A DNA stretch of 64,000 nt, from contig CM019716.1 in NCBI GenBank assembly GCA_009760885.1, forward strand, positions 5,866,438 through 5,930,437. Direction: 5' to 3'. This document shows, one piece after another, positions 1 through 11,234 of the stretch; positions within the stretch are counted from its first letter, which is position 1; each line of letters begins with the position of its first letter. Source of the stretch: Achatina immaculata. Lineage: Eukaryota > Mollusca > Gastropoda > Stylommatophora > Achatinidae. The position numbers and the translations under genes are program-made. The notes beneath the pieces are model-generated. The model did not search any database. It was not told the DNA's origin and saw only the letters and a program-made list of their open reading frames with translations.

Positions 1-186
1 AGCACGGATAACTGGAAAGGTTCGAGTTAGCCCACAAGGTGGAGGAATCTACTAAAGAAGCCACTGCATATTTCCCTGCTTTTTAGTTTCACTCAGGCTC
101 TGAAAAACAGTGGTAGTAACGTCTTCCCATCCGGCACCATGTTGACACTCTCACATCATCGGCTGCAAAGATCATCTGCTGGCAAT

Positions 187-1990
187 TCTAGGGAGACTAA
201 ACAAGCTCAAGTAACAGTTACAGCAGACCATAGTTCTAGGGAGACTAAACAAGCTCAAGTAACAGTTACAGTAGACCATAGTTCTAGGGAGACTAAACAA
301 GCTAAAGTAACAGTTACAGTAGACCATAGTTCTAGGGAGACTAAACAAGCTCAAGTAACAGTTACAGCAGACCATAGTTCTAGGGAGACTAAACAAGCTC
401 AAGTAACAGTTACAGTAGACCATAGTTCTAGGGAGACTAAACAAGCTCAAGCAACAGTTACAGCAGACCCTAGTTCTAGGGAGACTAAACAAGCTCAAGT
501 AACAGTTACAGCAGACCCTAGTTCTAGGGAGACTAAACAAGCTAAAGTAACAGTTACAGCAGACCATAGTTCTAGGGAGACTAAACAAGCTAAAGTAACA
601 GTTACAGCAGACCATAGTTCTAGGGAGACTAAACAAGCTAAAGTAACAGTTACAGCAGACCTAGTTCTAGGAGACTAAACAAGCTAAAGCAACAGTTATA
701 GCAGACCATAGTTCTAGGAAGACTAAACAAGCTAAAGCAACAGTTACAGCAGACCATAGTTCTAGGGAGACTAAACAAGCTCAAGTAACAGTTACAGCAG
801 ACCCTAGTTCTAGGGAGACTAAACAAGCTAAAGCAACAGTTATAGCAGACCATAGTTCTAGGGAGACTAAACAAGCTAAAGCAACAGTTACAGCAGACTC
901 TACTTCTAGGGAGACTAAACAAGCTCAAGTAACAGTTACAGCAGACCATAGTTCTAGGGAGACTAAACAAGCTCAAGTAACAGTTACAGCAGACCATAGT
1001 TCTAGGGAGACTAAACAAGCTCAAGTAACAGTTACAGCAGACCCTAGTTCTAGGGAGACTAAACAAGCTCAAGTAACAGTTACAGCAGACCCTAGTTCTA
1101 GGGAGACTAAACAAGCTCAAGTAACAGTTACAGCAGACCATAGTTCTAGGGAGACTAAACAAGCTCAAGTAACAGTTACAGCAGACCATAGTTCTAGGGA
1201 GACTAAACAAGCTAAAGTAACAGTTACAGCAGACCATAGTTCTAGGAAGACTAAACAAGCTAAAGTAACAGTTACAGCAGACCATAGTTCTAGGAAGACT
1301 AAACAAGCTCAAGCAACAGTTAGAGCAGACCCTAGTTCTAGGAAGACTAAACAAGCTAAAGCAACAGTTACAGCAGACCATAGTTCTAGGGAGACTAAAC
1401 AAGCTAAAGTAACAGTTACAGCAGACCATAGTTCTAGGGAGACTAAACAAGCTCAAGTAACAGTTACAGCAGACCATAGTTCTAGGGAGACTAAACAAGC
1501 TAAAGTAACAGTTACAGTAGACCATAGTTCTAGGGAGACTAAACAAGCTAAAGTAACAGTTACAGCAGACCATAGTTCTAGGGAGACTAAACAAGCTCAA
1601 GTAACAGTTACAGCAGACCCTAGTTCTAGGGAGACTAAACAAGCTAAAGTAACAGTTACAGCAGACTCTAGTTCTAGGGAGACTAAACAAGCTAAAGTAA
1701 CAGTTACAGCAGACCCTAGTTCTAGGGAGACTAAACAAGCTAAAGTAACAGTTACAGCAGACCTAGTTCTAGGGACTAAACAAGCTAAAGTAACAGTTAC
1801 AGCAGACCCTATTTCTAGGGAGACTAAACAAGCTAAAGCAACAGTTACAGCAGACCATAGTTCTAGGGAGACTAAACAAGCTCAAGTAACAGTTACAGTA
1901 GATCATAGTTCTAGGGAGACTAAACAAGCTCAAGCAACAGTTACAGGAGACCCTAGTTCTAGGGAGACTAAACAAGCTCAAGGATCAGTT
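187..1990. repeat. 48-bp minisatellite, about 38 units
   Basis: The unit contains GGGAGACTAAACAAGCTC and AGTAACAGTTACAGCAGACC, with a few variant positions. It is 16 codons long and free of stops in several frames, so long repetitive ORFs appear on both strands; these are not evidence of a gene. It lies in the intron after cholinesterase exon 7 and reaches that exon's splice donor region. Confidence 0.95.
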
Positions 1991-2008
1991 ACAGCAGACC
2001 AAAGTTAC

Positions 2009-2271
2009 CAGATGTCATCAAGAGCGTCCAGGTAATTCCCTCTGCTCCAAGGAGGAACTGAATCGTAATATTCTTTCATGGTAAAATCCTGAACAGATTT
2101 CAGCGTAAAATTAGGACCAAGCGGCTTCATAAGGCCGTCTACGACGAAGGCGTACTGGCTGGAGTTAACAGGATTAGGATCGTGGTTACCGAAGACGCTG
2201 GGGAATCCATACAGCAGCCAATATGTTCCCTCATCTTTGACCACGCCTATTATTATGGAAGTGTTTTTAAC
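2009..2271 (-). CDS. Cholinesterase-like exon 7 (catalytic Glu)
   Basis: The exon encodes residues 332-418 plus two bases. The acceptor has a good pyrimidine tract (TTGTCTTTTCATCCACCTGCAG before GTTAAA, read on the minus strand). The motif VVKDEGTYWLLYG carries the predicted catalytic Glu (E345). The exon ends LDALDDIW with donor TG before GTAACT, matching the family position LDDIVGD. A 48-bp minisatellite begins within about 15-20 nt of this donor in the following intron. The next exon, which should supply the catalytic-His half, is not in the 2 kb to the left edge. Confidence 0.93.
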
Positions 2272-2399
2272 CTGCAGGTGGATGAAAAGACAAAAGATTG
2301 TCAGGCCTAAACTGATTTGTCTGTCAAGCTTTCAACCAGTGATAAGAAAAGGATAAAATAATTTAATTTGTAGTCAGTTAATTTGATACAATTAACATT

Positions 2400-2843
2400 T
2401 AGACCAACAGGCAGCAGTAAGAATAAATGGTGAAACAACAACTTTGTTTGACATAAAACAAGGGGTCCATCAGGGATGCATATTCTCGCCTTACTTATTT
2501 AACTTGTATGCTGAAAATATAATGAGGAATGTTAGAGAAAATGTAGACAAAGAGTATTACGATGCCATAACAATTGGAGGTTATGAAATACCAGAGATTA
2601 GATATGCTGATGACACAGTACTACTGTACACAACACAAAAAGGAATGGAAAAACTAATTATGTCAGTCCGTAAGAATAGTGAAGAGTAAAACCTCTATCT
2701 TAATGTGAATAAAACTAAATTGATGACAGCTGACAAAATAAACAAGGCAGCTGAAATATGTATCAATGAGGAAAAATTAGAAGAAGTGGAGAGTTTTGAA
2801 TATCTTGGATCACTGCTAACTAATAATGGAGATACAATGAGGG
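2400..2843 (+). pseudogene. RTE-like LINE fragment RTE-A, part 1 (RT core)
   Basis: Reading from 2402 gives DQQAAVRINGE, then GVHQGCIFSPYLFNLYAE, then [10 protein letters not shown] (RT catalytic box) and VESFEYLGSLLTNNGD. This is the RT core of an RTE-type element with one in-frame stop near 2689. It is interrupted by RTE-B and resumes at 5426. Confidence 0.85.
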
Positions 2844-5416
2844 GTAAAGCTAGGCCGACCATTCCCAACCCAGCGCGTCACAGGTGGCAGATGGTGAAAG
2901 TCCTCCAGATATGGAGGACCCCTGTGAATAAGGATTTACCCAAATAAGCAGGCGCGGACCAACTGGCAGTAGACTCAGAGAGCGAGGTGGGGTAGTAGGT
3001 GGCTCTACTACTCCTATAAAGTGCCTCAGTTGCTCAGTGAAGGGAATACAAGGCGGGTAAGAGGCGCCTTAAAACCTCTCGCTCCCGCTGCCTTGAGGGT
3101 AGGACAGGGAGTCAAAAGGCTAGCGGAGAGTCCTTACACAAACCGACAGAAGGCAACGGGAAACCACTGTTGTAGCTAACAAGAACATTTATGCTTATTC
3201 AGAGTAATAGATTTGTCATGAACAACGTTAATGGATGTTCCTTTAGAAGAGCCTCGTCCGGTAGGGCAGCTCACGAGCCACAGGTGAGGCCAGATCGTCA
3301 TCAAGCTACTGGTGGCAAAACTAACAAGTTCAAAATAGCAATATGGAATGTTAGAACTTTATTCCAGGCTGGAAAATTAGAAAATGAACAGATAGAAATG
3401 GAAAGGATGAGGAACAACATATTAGGAATGAGTGAAGTTAGATGGACAGGTGCAGGGAAGATCAACTCTGATAAATATATAATAATATATTCAGGAAGTG
3501 AGAAACATGAATGAGGAGTAGGAATAATATTTGACGAACAAACAGCAAGGACAGTTGTAGGATATTTGAACATCTTGGACCAAGTCCTGCTAGCCAAACT
3601 GAAAGGACGACCAATAAACATAAATATTATACAAGTTTACTCTTCAACATCTGAAAATTCTGAAGAAGATGTACAGATATTTTATAATGACATAGAGACA
3701 GCAAAAACATGCACAAACGAATTAATGAACTCACAGGCAGGAAAACAAAATATACCACAGGATGCCTGAAATCGAAAGAAAGTAAAATGTTAATGGGAAA
3801 AGAAGACATTGTGGACAGGTGGACAGAGGATTACCGGTGAACTATATGGAGGAGAAAGACCAGAATTAACACCAGATACTGAAAACTGTGATGGACCACC
3901 AATACTTGAAGATGAAATCATAGATGCCATCAAACACATGAAGAAAGGAAAAGTGACTGGGCCTGATAATATAACAATAGAAGAAATAGAGCCACTAGAA
4001 GAGACAGGAATAAAAATAATAACCAAGTTACTGAATGACATTTACAACAGTGGTTATATTCCCAGTGACCTGATTAAATCCACGTTTATAGCACTACCAA
4101 AGAAACCAGGTGCAAAGGAATGTGACGAACACCGGACTATCAGCCTCTCATGTCACATAACGAAGCTACTTCTGAGAATAATTATGAGAAGAACAAGGAA
4201 AAAGATAAAAATGGAAATAGCAGATGAACAGTTTGGATTTGTTGAAGGAAAGGGAACACACAATGCCATTTATGCTTTACGAACACTAACAGAAAGAGCT
4301 TTAGAAGTACAGAAATATCTCTACTTATGCTTCATTGATTACACAAAGGCATTTGACAAGGTGAAACATAATGAAATTATTAAAATGCTTGAAGACATCA
4401 ATATAGACGGCAAAGACCTGAGGATTGTAAAACATCTATACTGGCAGCAAGAAGCAGCAGTTCGAGTTGAAAATAGAATTGGAAAATATCAACCTATAAA
4501 ACAAGGGGTACGACAAGGATGTGTACTATCTCCAGACCTTTTTTCTCTGTATAGCGAGAATATTCTAAGAACAATCATCACAGAACCAGGCATAAAAATT
4601 GGAGGATACAATATTAACAACCTTCGGTATGCTGACGACACAGTACTGATAGCTGAGAACCAACAAGACCTGCAAAATCTCTTGGATAAATTCGCCAAAG
4701 AAAGTGAAAAGAAAGGCCTTACTTTGAACATTAAAAAGACAGAGACTATGGTTATATCTAAGAAACAGAATCCACCAACATGCAGTATAAAATTAAACGG
4801 AACTATTCTAAAGCAGGTGCAGAAATTCAAATACCTTGAAGCAGTAATAACTTCAGATGGGAAATGCAGAACAGAAATTAGGAACAGAATAGGCCAAGCA
4901 AAGACTGCATTTCAGAGAATGAGAAACATATTAACCAACACATCCTTATCAATGAATGTTAGAAAACGAGTCCTAAAATGCTATACTGAACCTATCTTGT
5001 TATATGGAAGTGAATCAAGGACAATAGGCAAGTCTGCACAAAAATCATTGGAAGCAGCAGAAATGTGGTTTATTAGAAGAATGTTGCGAATCCCCTGGAC
5101 AGCAAAAATAACTAATGAAGAATGTAGGAGAAGAGCTGGAGAGACAAAAAACCTTGTCAAAAAGATAAGAGAGAGACAATGTACTTTCATAGGACATGCA
5201 ATGAGAAGAGGGGGTATTGAAAATATTATAACAACAGGAAAAATAGAAGGAAGAAGATCAAGAGGAAGACCAAGAGAAATGATACTGGACAGTCTGTCAG
5301 GATGGTGTGAGAGGAGATCACCAACTGAGCTGATGGCCTGCATGAAGGATCGGATACTCTGGAGAAGCATAATAGCCAACGCCAGGCGGCACAGCACCTG
5401 ATGATGATGATGATGG
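2844..5416 (+). mobile_element. RTE-like LINE, RTE-B (near full length, EN damaged)
   Basis: The 2573-bp element is flanked by CAATGAGGG (2835-2843 and 5417-5425). A 5' leader (2844-3190) has the ACAGAAGGCAACGGGAAACC-like block common in RTE leaders. The start of an APE endonuclease follows (IAIWNVRTLFQAGKLEN, GMSEVRWTGAGK) but is broken by a stop near 3514 and ends without the GD.N and SDH motifs. The element ends in (ATG)n. Several truncated relatives occur in the window (8.6, 21.2 and 33.7 kb). Confidence 0.88.
3809..5401 (+). CDS. RTE-B reverse transcriptase ORF (530 codons, uninterrupted)
   Basis: This is an open RT with [12 protein letters not shown] (motif A), [16 protein letters not shown] (motif B), [13 protein letters not shown] (motif C), [13 protein letters not shown], an LLYGSESRT segment and the RTE C-terminal block [34 protein letters not shown]. 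The N-terminal part is fused to only a remnant of endonuclease, so the protein lacks a complete EN and is probably inactive alone. The start chosen is the first ATG; in the parent element this would be internal to a longer EN-RT protein. Confidence 0.85.
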   Translation: MWTGGQRITGELYGGERPELTPDTENCDGPPILEDEIIDAIKHMKKGKVTGPDNITIEEIEPLEETGIKIITKLLNDIYNSGYIPSDLIKSTFIALPKKPGAKECDEHRTISLSCHITKLLLRIIMRRTRKKIKMEIADEQFGFVEGKGTHNAIYALRTLTERALEVQKYLYLCFIDYTKAFDKVKHNEIIKMLEDINIDGKDLRIVKHLYWQQEAAVRVENRIGKYQPIKQGVRQGCVLSPDLFSLYSENILRTIITEPGIKIGGYNINNLRYADDTVLIAENQQDLQNLLDKFAKESEKKGLTLNIKKTETMVISKKQNPPTCSIKLNGTILKQVQKFKYLEAVITSDGKCRTEIRNRIGQAKTAFQRMRNILTNTSLSMNVRKRVLKCYTEPILLYGSESRTIGKSAQKSLEAAEMWFIRRMLRIPWTAKITNEECRRRAGETKNLVKKIRERQCTFIGHAMRRGGIENIITTGKIEGRRSRGRPREMILDSLSGWCERRSPTELMACMKDRILWRSIIANARRHST

Positions 5417-5425
5417 CAATGAGGG

Positions 5426-5483
5426 AAATTAAAAGGAGGACATCTATCGCTCTTCAGAAAGTAAAACAAATAAAGAATCTATG
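5426..5483 (+). pseudogene. RTE-A, part 2
   Basis: Directly after RTE-B's right target repeat the frame resumes as EIKRRTSIALQKVKQIKNL, exactly the residues expected after part 1. It stops where a CR1-type 3' end begins. Confidence 0.75.
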
Positions 5484-5657
5484 AAGATTGATTGATTGAT
5501 ATTTATTTCAAAAGGGTTAAGATCTGGACACGCAGGCCCGTCTGACATTCTGCCCTTTATCATACATCTTTCACTCTATTCCAGACATTCTACAAATATG
5601 CTGTTCATGTAACAAACAAAATTAACATTGAAGCTAAGAGACATAAAATAAAATAAA
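5484..5657 (-). mobile_element. CR1-type 3'-end fragment inside RTE-A
   Basis: A (TTGA)n tail (5487-5502) is followed on the minus strand by the same 3'UTR seen at 28.5, 49.3, 55.4 and 63.5 kb, containing GGGCAGAATGTCAGACGGGC and AGAATGTCTGGAATAGAGTG. It is a heavily 5'-truncated CR1 copy that split RTE-A a second time. Confidence 0.82.
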
Positions 5658-6125
5658 ATAAAGGAGAGGAGCAGACATAACTACAAAAATAAGATTTTTA
5701 AGGGGGTGCATCTTTCCCATCGCAACATATGCCTGTGAGACCTAGACACTTAACAAAACAGCTGAGAAACACATAAATGCCTTTGAATGTAAATGCTACA
5801 GAAGAGTTCTTCAAATATCATGGACACAAAAAAGAACAAATATGTCCATACTATAAGAACTTAATATTGAATAAGGCTGATTAGTAATGAGGATTAAACA
5901 GAGAAAACGTAAATATTTTGGGCACATTAAAAGTCATGATAATTTAGAGAAGACCGTCTTGGAAAGGTACATAATGGGAAAAAGAAAGAGAGGAAGACGA
6001 AAGTGAAGATGGCTGCGAGACATCGTTGATAATCTGCAAATGGATGCGTGAGCAGCAGACTGTCTTTCTCACAACCGAGAGGTCTACAGGAGTGGTGTTA
6101 GGGAGGCAAAGTTTCCTGATTGTGT
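5658..6125 (+). pseudogene. RTE-A, part 3 (C-terminal and 3' end)
   Basis: The frame reads TKIRFLRGCIFPIATYACET with stops, then GHIKSH, VLERYIMGKRKRGR and LQMDA. It continues the C-terminal region of RTE-A. The same 3' end is seen at 7.5-7.7 kb (minus) and 18.98-19.19 kb (plus). Confidence 0.78.
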
Positions 6126-6196
6126 TGTCATTCATTCCCGATTGTGGTGTCATTCAATCCTTACTGTGTTGTCATTCATTCCTGATTGTATTGCTC
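6116..6196. repeat. Short ~31-bp tandem repeat
   Basis: TTGTGTTGTCATTCATTCC recurs three times with small changes at the RTE-A 3' end; it probably grew from that element's (TCAT)-like tail. From 6197 to 6673 I see only A+T-rich intron with no gene. Confidence 0.6.
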
Positions 6197-6673
6197 ATCT
6201 GTTTGTATCTAGTCATTTAGACCGAACAGCTCCAATACTCTTTACATCATGTTGTTCAATCTGTCTAACGAAATTTCCATACACACAAGCCCTCAGTTTT
6301 ATTTCTTGTCACATTTGGTCAGTTTCTGTTTGTGGTGAGATTTAGACTGTTCACTGACCCTCATGGAACTTCAGAGTTGTTTACGATTTCACGGAAGCAG
6401 ACCAAGTACTCAAAACAAGATAATTCAAACGCCTTTTTTTCTGCTTTCGTTATTATTATTATTTTTTTATCTTCCTGATGAATACCTGCAAGCTAAAATA
6501 ATAGCCGATTTTGTTGATTTTATTTGTAAGAGGAATTGCTATCACACACTAGTTTTTTTCTAGTACAAGTTCTGCTTGTATAGTACAGAACTAGGACATG
6601 TTCATGCAACAGAAAGTGGATGCAGTTCTACAGATCTTTACGGTTAGCTAGGCCCCTAAAATATTAGTTAAAA

Positions 6674-6953
6674 CAAGGGTTCTCAACCAGGGGGGGGGGT
6701 TACTCTTCCCCTTCTACTTTCCTCCGTGGGAAATTTTAGGTTTCGGGGTTGGAGGACTAGGGGATACGAGGGAGAAGGGGGGTTCCCAAAGTTTGACAGA
6801 CCCAAATTTTTGAAATATTTGCATGTCCTTATCTGATGCGTAATTCTGACTTCCAGTCAGATAATACTGAAAAAGATTAAGAGGGAAGGGGCATGTGGCA
6901 TTCTTACATCTGGTCAAAAGGCTGCATGAGGCAAGAAAGGTTGAGAACCACTG
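6674..6953. mobile_element. hAT-type MITE (non-autonomous)
   Basis: The 280-bp element has ends CAAGGGTTCTCAACC and, inverted, CAGTGGTTCTCAACC, the classic hAT-type terminal motif. Flanking 8-bp repeats are AGTTAAAA and AGATAAAA (7 of 8 match). There is no transposase frame. An internal G-run follows the left end. Confidence 0.82.
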
Positions 6954-6956
6954 AGA

Positions 6957-7178
6957 TAAAAGATGTATATAATAAAAGAGACATGAAGATAACTCGACAC
7001 AGACCTCGACAAGAAGATAACTTGACACGGACGTAGACATGAAGATAACTCGACACGGACTTAGACATGAAGATAACTCGACACAGACCTAGACATGAAG
7101 ATAACTCGACACAGAACTAGACATGAAGGTAACTCGACACAGACATAGACATGAAAATAACTCGACACGGACCGACAA
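6957..7178. repeat. ~28-bp minisatellite
   Basis: The unit ACATGAAGATAACTCGACAC plus an AGACCTAG-like spacer is repeated about eight times with substitutions, directly right of the hAT MITE. Confidence 0.85.
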
Positions 7179-7454
7179 TTATGGGAACATTAGGCTAATG
7201 ACAGCCTTGACAGACATCACGAAACGTCAGTCAGGTAAAGAGAAAGGCCAAGCATCAAAGACGGGTCTTGGTTCAAGGACACATCATTCCCTGATCAAAA
7301 AGAAACTATGTCATATTCCTCATTCCCCTTCTTCTCAAGTTATACAACCGCCAAACTTATCATGGAACAGTTCAGAACATTTTGTCTTGACTGTCACAAC
7401 AGACTGTTCGTCGTCACAAACTTTTAAGTTGAACTCAGCACTGCTAGATCATTC

Positions 7455-7701
7455 AGTCAGTCAGCCATCTGCATGTCCCTTGGGGAACTTTGCCTCCCTA
7501 ACAGAACTGTTTTGCTTCCTTTAGGCCTCTCGGTTGTGAGCAAGATGCACTGCTGCTGATTCATCCATTTGCAGATTATCAGCGATGTCTTTCAGCCATC
7601 TTCGCCTTGGTCTTCCTCTCTTTCTTTTTCTTATTATATATCCTTCCAAGTCGGTCTTCTCTAAATTCTCATGACGTTTAATATGTCCAAAATATTTATG
7701 C
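7455..7701 (-). mobile_element. RTE-A family 3'-end fragment
   Basis: On the minus strand it carries the same block as 5.9-6.1 kb: a HIKRHENL-like segment, then KTDLEGYIIRKRK and an LQMDE-like end, with a (TCAG)-type tail near 7455. Its left part is interrupted by the mariner relic at 7704. Confidence 0.75.
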
Positions 7702-7703
7702 TA

Positions 7704-8597
7704 CGAGGGTCATACCGAAAGTCGTGAGCAAAACTTTTATAAAAATCATAATTTATAGATTGAGAAAATATAAATATATCATCTTAATCTGCATCCTTTG
7801 CTCTTCATGTAGAGGTCACATGACGTCACCATCATGTGTCATGTGACCACCTGAGTATAAACAACATGGCGAGTGCTGAAGTTTCATTTCATCAACATGC
7901 TGCTATTGAGTTACTCGTTAAAGAGGAAATCCCCGCTGCTGAAATTCACCAAAGACTTCAACTTGCTTATAGAGATGTGTGTATGGGTGCTATCAGTGTT
8001 AGGAAGTGGGTGAAACATTTCAAAGATGGAAACACGAGCATCCAAGATATGCCTCACAACGGTCGTGCTTGAACTGCCTCCACTGAACGCAATGTGAAAG
8101 GGTTGACGACATCATTAAAGAAGACAGACGTGCCACAGTATCTTAAACTGCTGTAAATCTTGGAATAGGACACAGTGCAGTACAGGAAATGATTGAAACC
8201 CTAGGCTATAGAAAAGTTTGGGCCCCCTGGGTCCCACATTTGTTGACTGAAGATCCCAAAGCTGTGAGAAAAACCATCACTCAAGACCTTCTAGGAAATT
8301 CTTCCACACCCTGCCTATAGCCCCGACCTGGCACTCAGTGATTATCATCTTTTCAGTTTTGTGAATAACAAATGCGAGGCCATCACTACGACACAGGAGA
8401 GAACGTCCAGAAAGCAGTGCGTCTTTGCCTTCGGTCAGCTGGAACGGAATTCTACCGTGAGGATATTTTCAAACTTGCAGGGCCATCGGAAAAATGTGTG
8501 TAGAGAAATGGAGATTATGTTTAAAAGTGAAGAAAATGATGCTGGGTAAGGTGATACATTTATATTTTCTCTATCTATAAATTCGGTATGATCCTCG
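7704..8597 (+). mobile_element. Internally deleted mariner element
   Basis: Inverted ends start CGAGGGTCATACCGAA and CGAGGATCATACCGAA, each flanked by TA (7702-7703 and 8598-8599). At 894 bp it is about 400 bp shorter than a full mariner. The plus strand begins with the transposase N-terminal helix-turn-helix domain and ends with the C-terminal third. Confidence 0.88.
7836..8550 (+). pseudogene. Mariner transposase relic (central catalytic part deleted)
   Basis: The N-terminus (from about 7866, MASAEVSFHQHAAIELLVKE) gives the paired-type HTH with ISVRKWVKHFKDGN, typical of mariner DNA-binding domains. Stops follow near 8070 and 8145. After LTEDPKAVRKTITQDL near 8290 the sequence jumps to a HPAYSPDLALSDYHLF-like region that contains the third catalytic Asp, so the first two catalytic Asp residues are gone. 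The tail (REMEIMFKSEENDAG) is close to the usual C-terminus. Confidence 0.85.
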
Positions 8598-8601
8598 TAG
8601 A

Positions 8602-8978
8602 TCATCATCATCATGTGCCGTGCCGACTGGCGTTGGCTATTATGCTTCTCCAGAGTACCCGATCCTTCATGCAAGCCATCAGTTCAGTTGGTGATCTCCT
8701 CTCACACCATCCCGTCAGACTGTCCAGTATCATTTCTCTTGGTCTTCCTCTTGATCTTCTTCCTTCTATTTTTCCTGATGTTATAATATTTTCAATGCCC
8801 CCTCTTCTCATTGCATGTCCTATGAAAGTACATTGTCTCTCTCTTATCTTTTTGACAAGGTTTTTTTTGTCTCTCCAGCTCTTCTCATACATTCTTCATT
8901 AGTTATTTTTGCTGTCCAGGGGATTCGCAACATTCTTCTACTAAACCACATTTCTGCTGCTTCCAATGATTTTTGTGC
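8602..8978 (-). mobile_element. RTE-B 3' fragment
   Basis: The minus strand encodes [34 protein letters not shown] and a WRSIIANA end, matching RTE-B residues near 5100-5400, with the (TGATGA) tail next to the mariner. A one-base change breaks the frame near 8865. Confidence 0.85.
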
Positions 8979-9473
8979 AGACTTGCACGTAGATGCAGTC
9001 ATGAATTCACAAGTAGATATCTTATCATGACAGTCTCAGAGGCCTAAAGGAAAAAACAAATTACATTTTAAAAACAAAATTGACCGTGGCATTTGCAAAT
9101 ATAAATGCTTGATAAATCACCTTCCTCAATCTTTCTATGAAATGATTGCAGTGTTACATTTAAAAGATAATATCAATATAATAAATGATGGCAGAATTAT
9201 CTTTCCACTTATTTAGGTAACATCAAGTTTTGTTCTGGAATGAACCACTAATCAAAGAACACTTAAGCAAAAGATTGTTAAGCTAAAATTGATTTGTCCA
9301 TGAAATACTCGACCAACGCTAAGAAAATGATAAAGATAAAAAAAATATAACTTCCAATCAATGAATACACTTGTATATTATAATGGAACCGATTTTTACG
9401 AAAGTATCTGACTTTTGTTAATACACTGCCATCATTTATGAACTTTCAGTTTATGTTTTCTGTAAAAACCAAC

Positions 9474-9698
9474 CTTGCCTTCAGCCATGAGTTCTGTCGG
9501 GTGTTTGGGCAGGAAATACCCGTCCACAACAGGGCCAAAGGGCGTATCGAAATAGGTGTATGTTAAGTTAAACTGGGTGTTGGCCAACAGGTGCGGACTT
9601 AAAGTCCTGAGATACGCTACAGTGGCCTCTACATCACGAACTGAACACCCCAGAAGACAGGCAAGGGTTTGAGTCCGATTCAGTGCTACATCGTGGGC
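9474..9698 (-). CDS. Cholinesterase-like exon 6
   Basis: The exon is 225 nt, phase 0 at both ends, and encodes residues 257-331. The acceptor is TTCCACAG before GCCCAC and the donor is GGCAAG before GTTGGT. The start (AHDVALNRTQTLACLLGCS) matches the helix region carrying the second family disulfide, but the usual CLR position reads YLR, so one Cys of that pair appears replaced. The end reads FGPVVDGYFLP and MAEGK, typical of the acyl-pocket region just before the catalytic Glu. No long ORF marks it; it was identified by reading the minus strand. Confidence 0.9.
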
Positions 9699-9714
9699 CT
9701 GTGGAACAGAGTTC

Positions 9715-10140
9715 CTAGCTTCAGATAATAGTTTTTTTTTTCAGATAAAAGATAATATCAGATAACAGTTTCAGATAACAGATAGTTTCAGATAGTAGTT
9801 TCGGATAGTGGATAGTCTCAGATAACAGTTTTAAATAATAGATAATGTCTGATGATAATTTAAGATAATAGATAGTTTCAGAAAATAGTTTTAGATAAAA
9901 AGTTTAAGATGACATTTTCAGATAATATTTCCAGATAATATTTTCAGATGATAGATAGTCTTAAGTAATAGTTTCAAATAAAAGTTTAAAATAACAGTTT
10001 CAGATAATAGATAGTTTCAGAAAATAGTTTGGGGGGTAATGGCTTCAGATAATAGTTTCGGATAACAGATAATAAATTTCTTGCAGATAATAGCTTGTGA
10101 TAAAAATTTCAGAGAATATTTTCAGACAACTAACAAAGCT
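9715..10140. repeat. Degenerate CAGATAATAGTTT repeat
   Basis: Irregular 12- to 30-bp units of the type TTTCAGATAATAGATAG fill the intron right after exon 6. From 8979 to 9473 I see only A+T-rich intron. Confidence 0.8.
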
Positions 10141-10384
10141 ATTTTGAAATGGGGCTTAAGTTGTTTGACCATGGGCCGTAATCCTGAAGCTGAAGTTTAT
10201 TTTTGTGGTTGTCTTGTGATGATTACATTTTTCCATCCCCTGAATGCTTCAAGAAGGAAAACTTTCAGCAGACGACGTCACATGGTCTCACAGCGCTCTC
10301 CAACCCCGCTGGTCACATTGCAGTACCATGTTCACTTGGCACCAACAGACAGTTAACTACACGGGTGATAAAGAACTACCCAGT

Positions 10385-11230
10385 GACTGTCGAATAATTC
10401 GTGTATAAGTATATAAAACTAAGTATATAATTATAATATATACATATATAACTAAGTATATAAAACTAAGTATATAATTATATAAATATGCGTATATATA
10501 GGTCATGGAAAATACGGGCCTAACACCGTATTCCCCAATATGCCTTAATGGCATGGAAACGGGAATTTTACGTCATGTATAAATATAACTATATGCGAAG
10601 AAACTGCAGTAAAGCTGTGATAACAAAATATATAAACTAGGAAGAAAGTACGAACAGCTGGGCCCCGGAACCACATGGTTTGAACTTGCTATTCAGCTAC
10701 ACCTAACATTCCCCTCTTCCAAAATCATAATCCCTCTGCACTAAGTTCCACTTCCTTCTCACTTGTAACACATAGTTCAGAATCTCCTCACATCATCTGA
10801 TTACAATCCCCTTACCTCAACTATAATCACTATTCTTCTTTCTCCCGGCTAGATTACCAGTGTATCTCTCTATCCCCTTTCCGCGTCTTCCCACCCCTTC
10901 CCCATGTAAGACCCACCTATCACACATTACAGGTCTCCATTTAAACGTTCTCTATATTCCACTATGCGCACTTCTGAACACAATCTCTTACAAGTCACAG
11001 CTTCTTACAAGTCACAGCTAAGTGTTCTATTCATTTTATTTTATTCTATTTTTTCCACTCCTATCTTTCATGTGAATTTATACTTCATCTCCTATCTCTA
11101 TTTCTTCGTCCTGTGTGTTTGTATATGTTTAAGGCTCATGTCGAAACGTCACAACTGTGCATTCATTAAGTAATAAAGCTGTTTCTACTTTTTTCCTAGT
11201 TTATACATTTTATCCAGTGACTGGATACTA
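10385..11230 (+). mobile_element. Penelope-like element, 5'-truncated, with inverted end fragment
   Basis: From 10667 the plus strand reads EPHGLNLLFSYT, the end of a GIY-YIG endonuclease, then a 3'UTR ending GTCGAAACGTCACAAC, AATAAAGCTG, TTTTTTCCTAG. On the left (10385-10660) lies an inverted copy of the terminal part (AAACTAGGAAGAAAGTACGA, and the AAGTATATA-rich end). The same arrangement is seen in two other copies. Confidence 0.72.
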
Positions 11231-11234
11231 AATA

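Noticed and set aside
1..186. Next cholinesterase exon left of the minisatellite
   Set aside because: I tried the AG sites on the minus strand; each gives an early stop in the phase required by exon 7 and none matches the family.
172..1981. Long Cys/Leu-rich and Lys/Gln-rich frames on both strands (up to 362 codons)
   Set aside because: They are translations of a 48-bp minisatellite that happens to lack stops; both strands are open, the unit is a multiple of three, and there is no start or splice context.
187..1990. CRISPR-like regular repeats
   Set aside because: Units are directly adjacent with no unique spacers, and the context is a eukaryotic intron.
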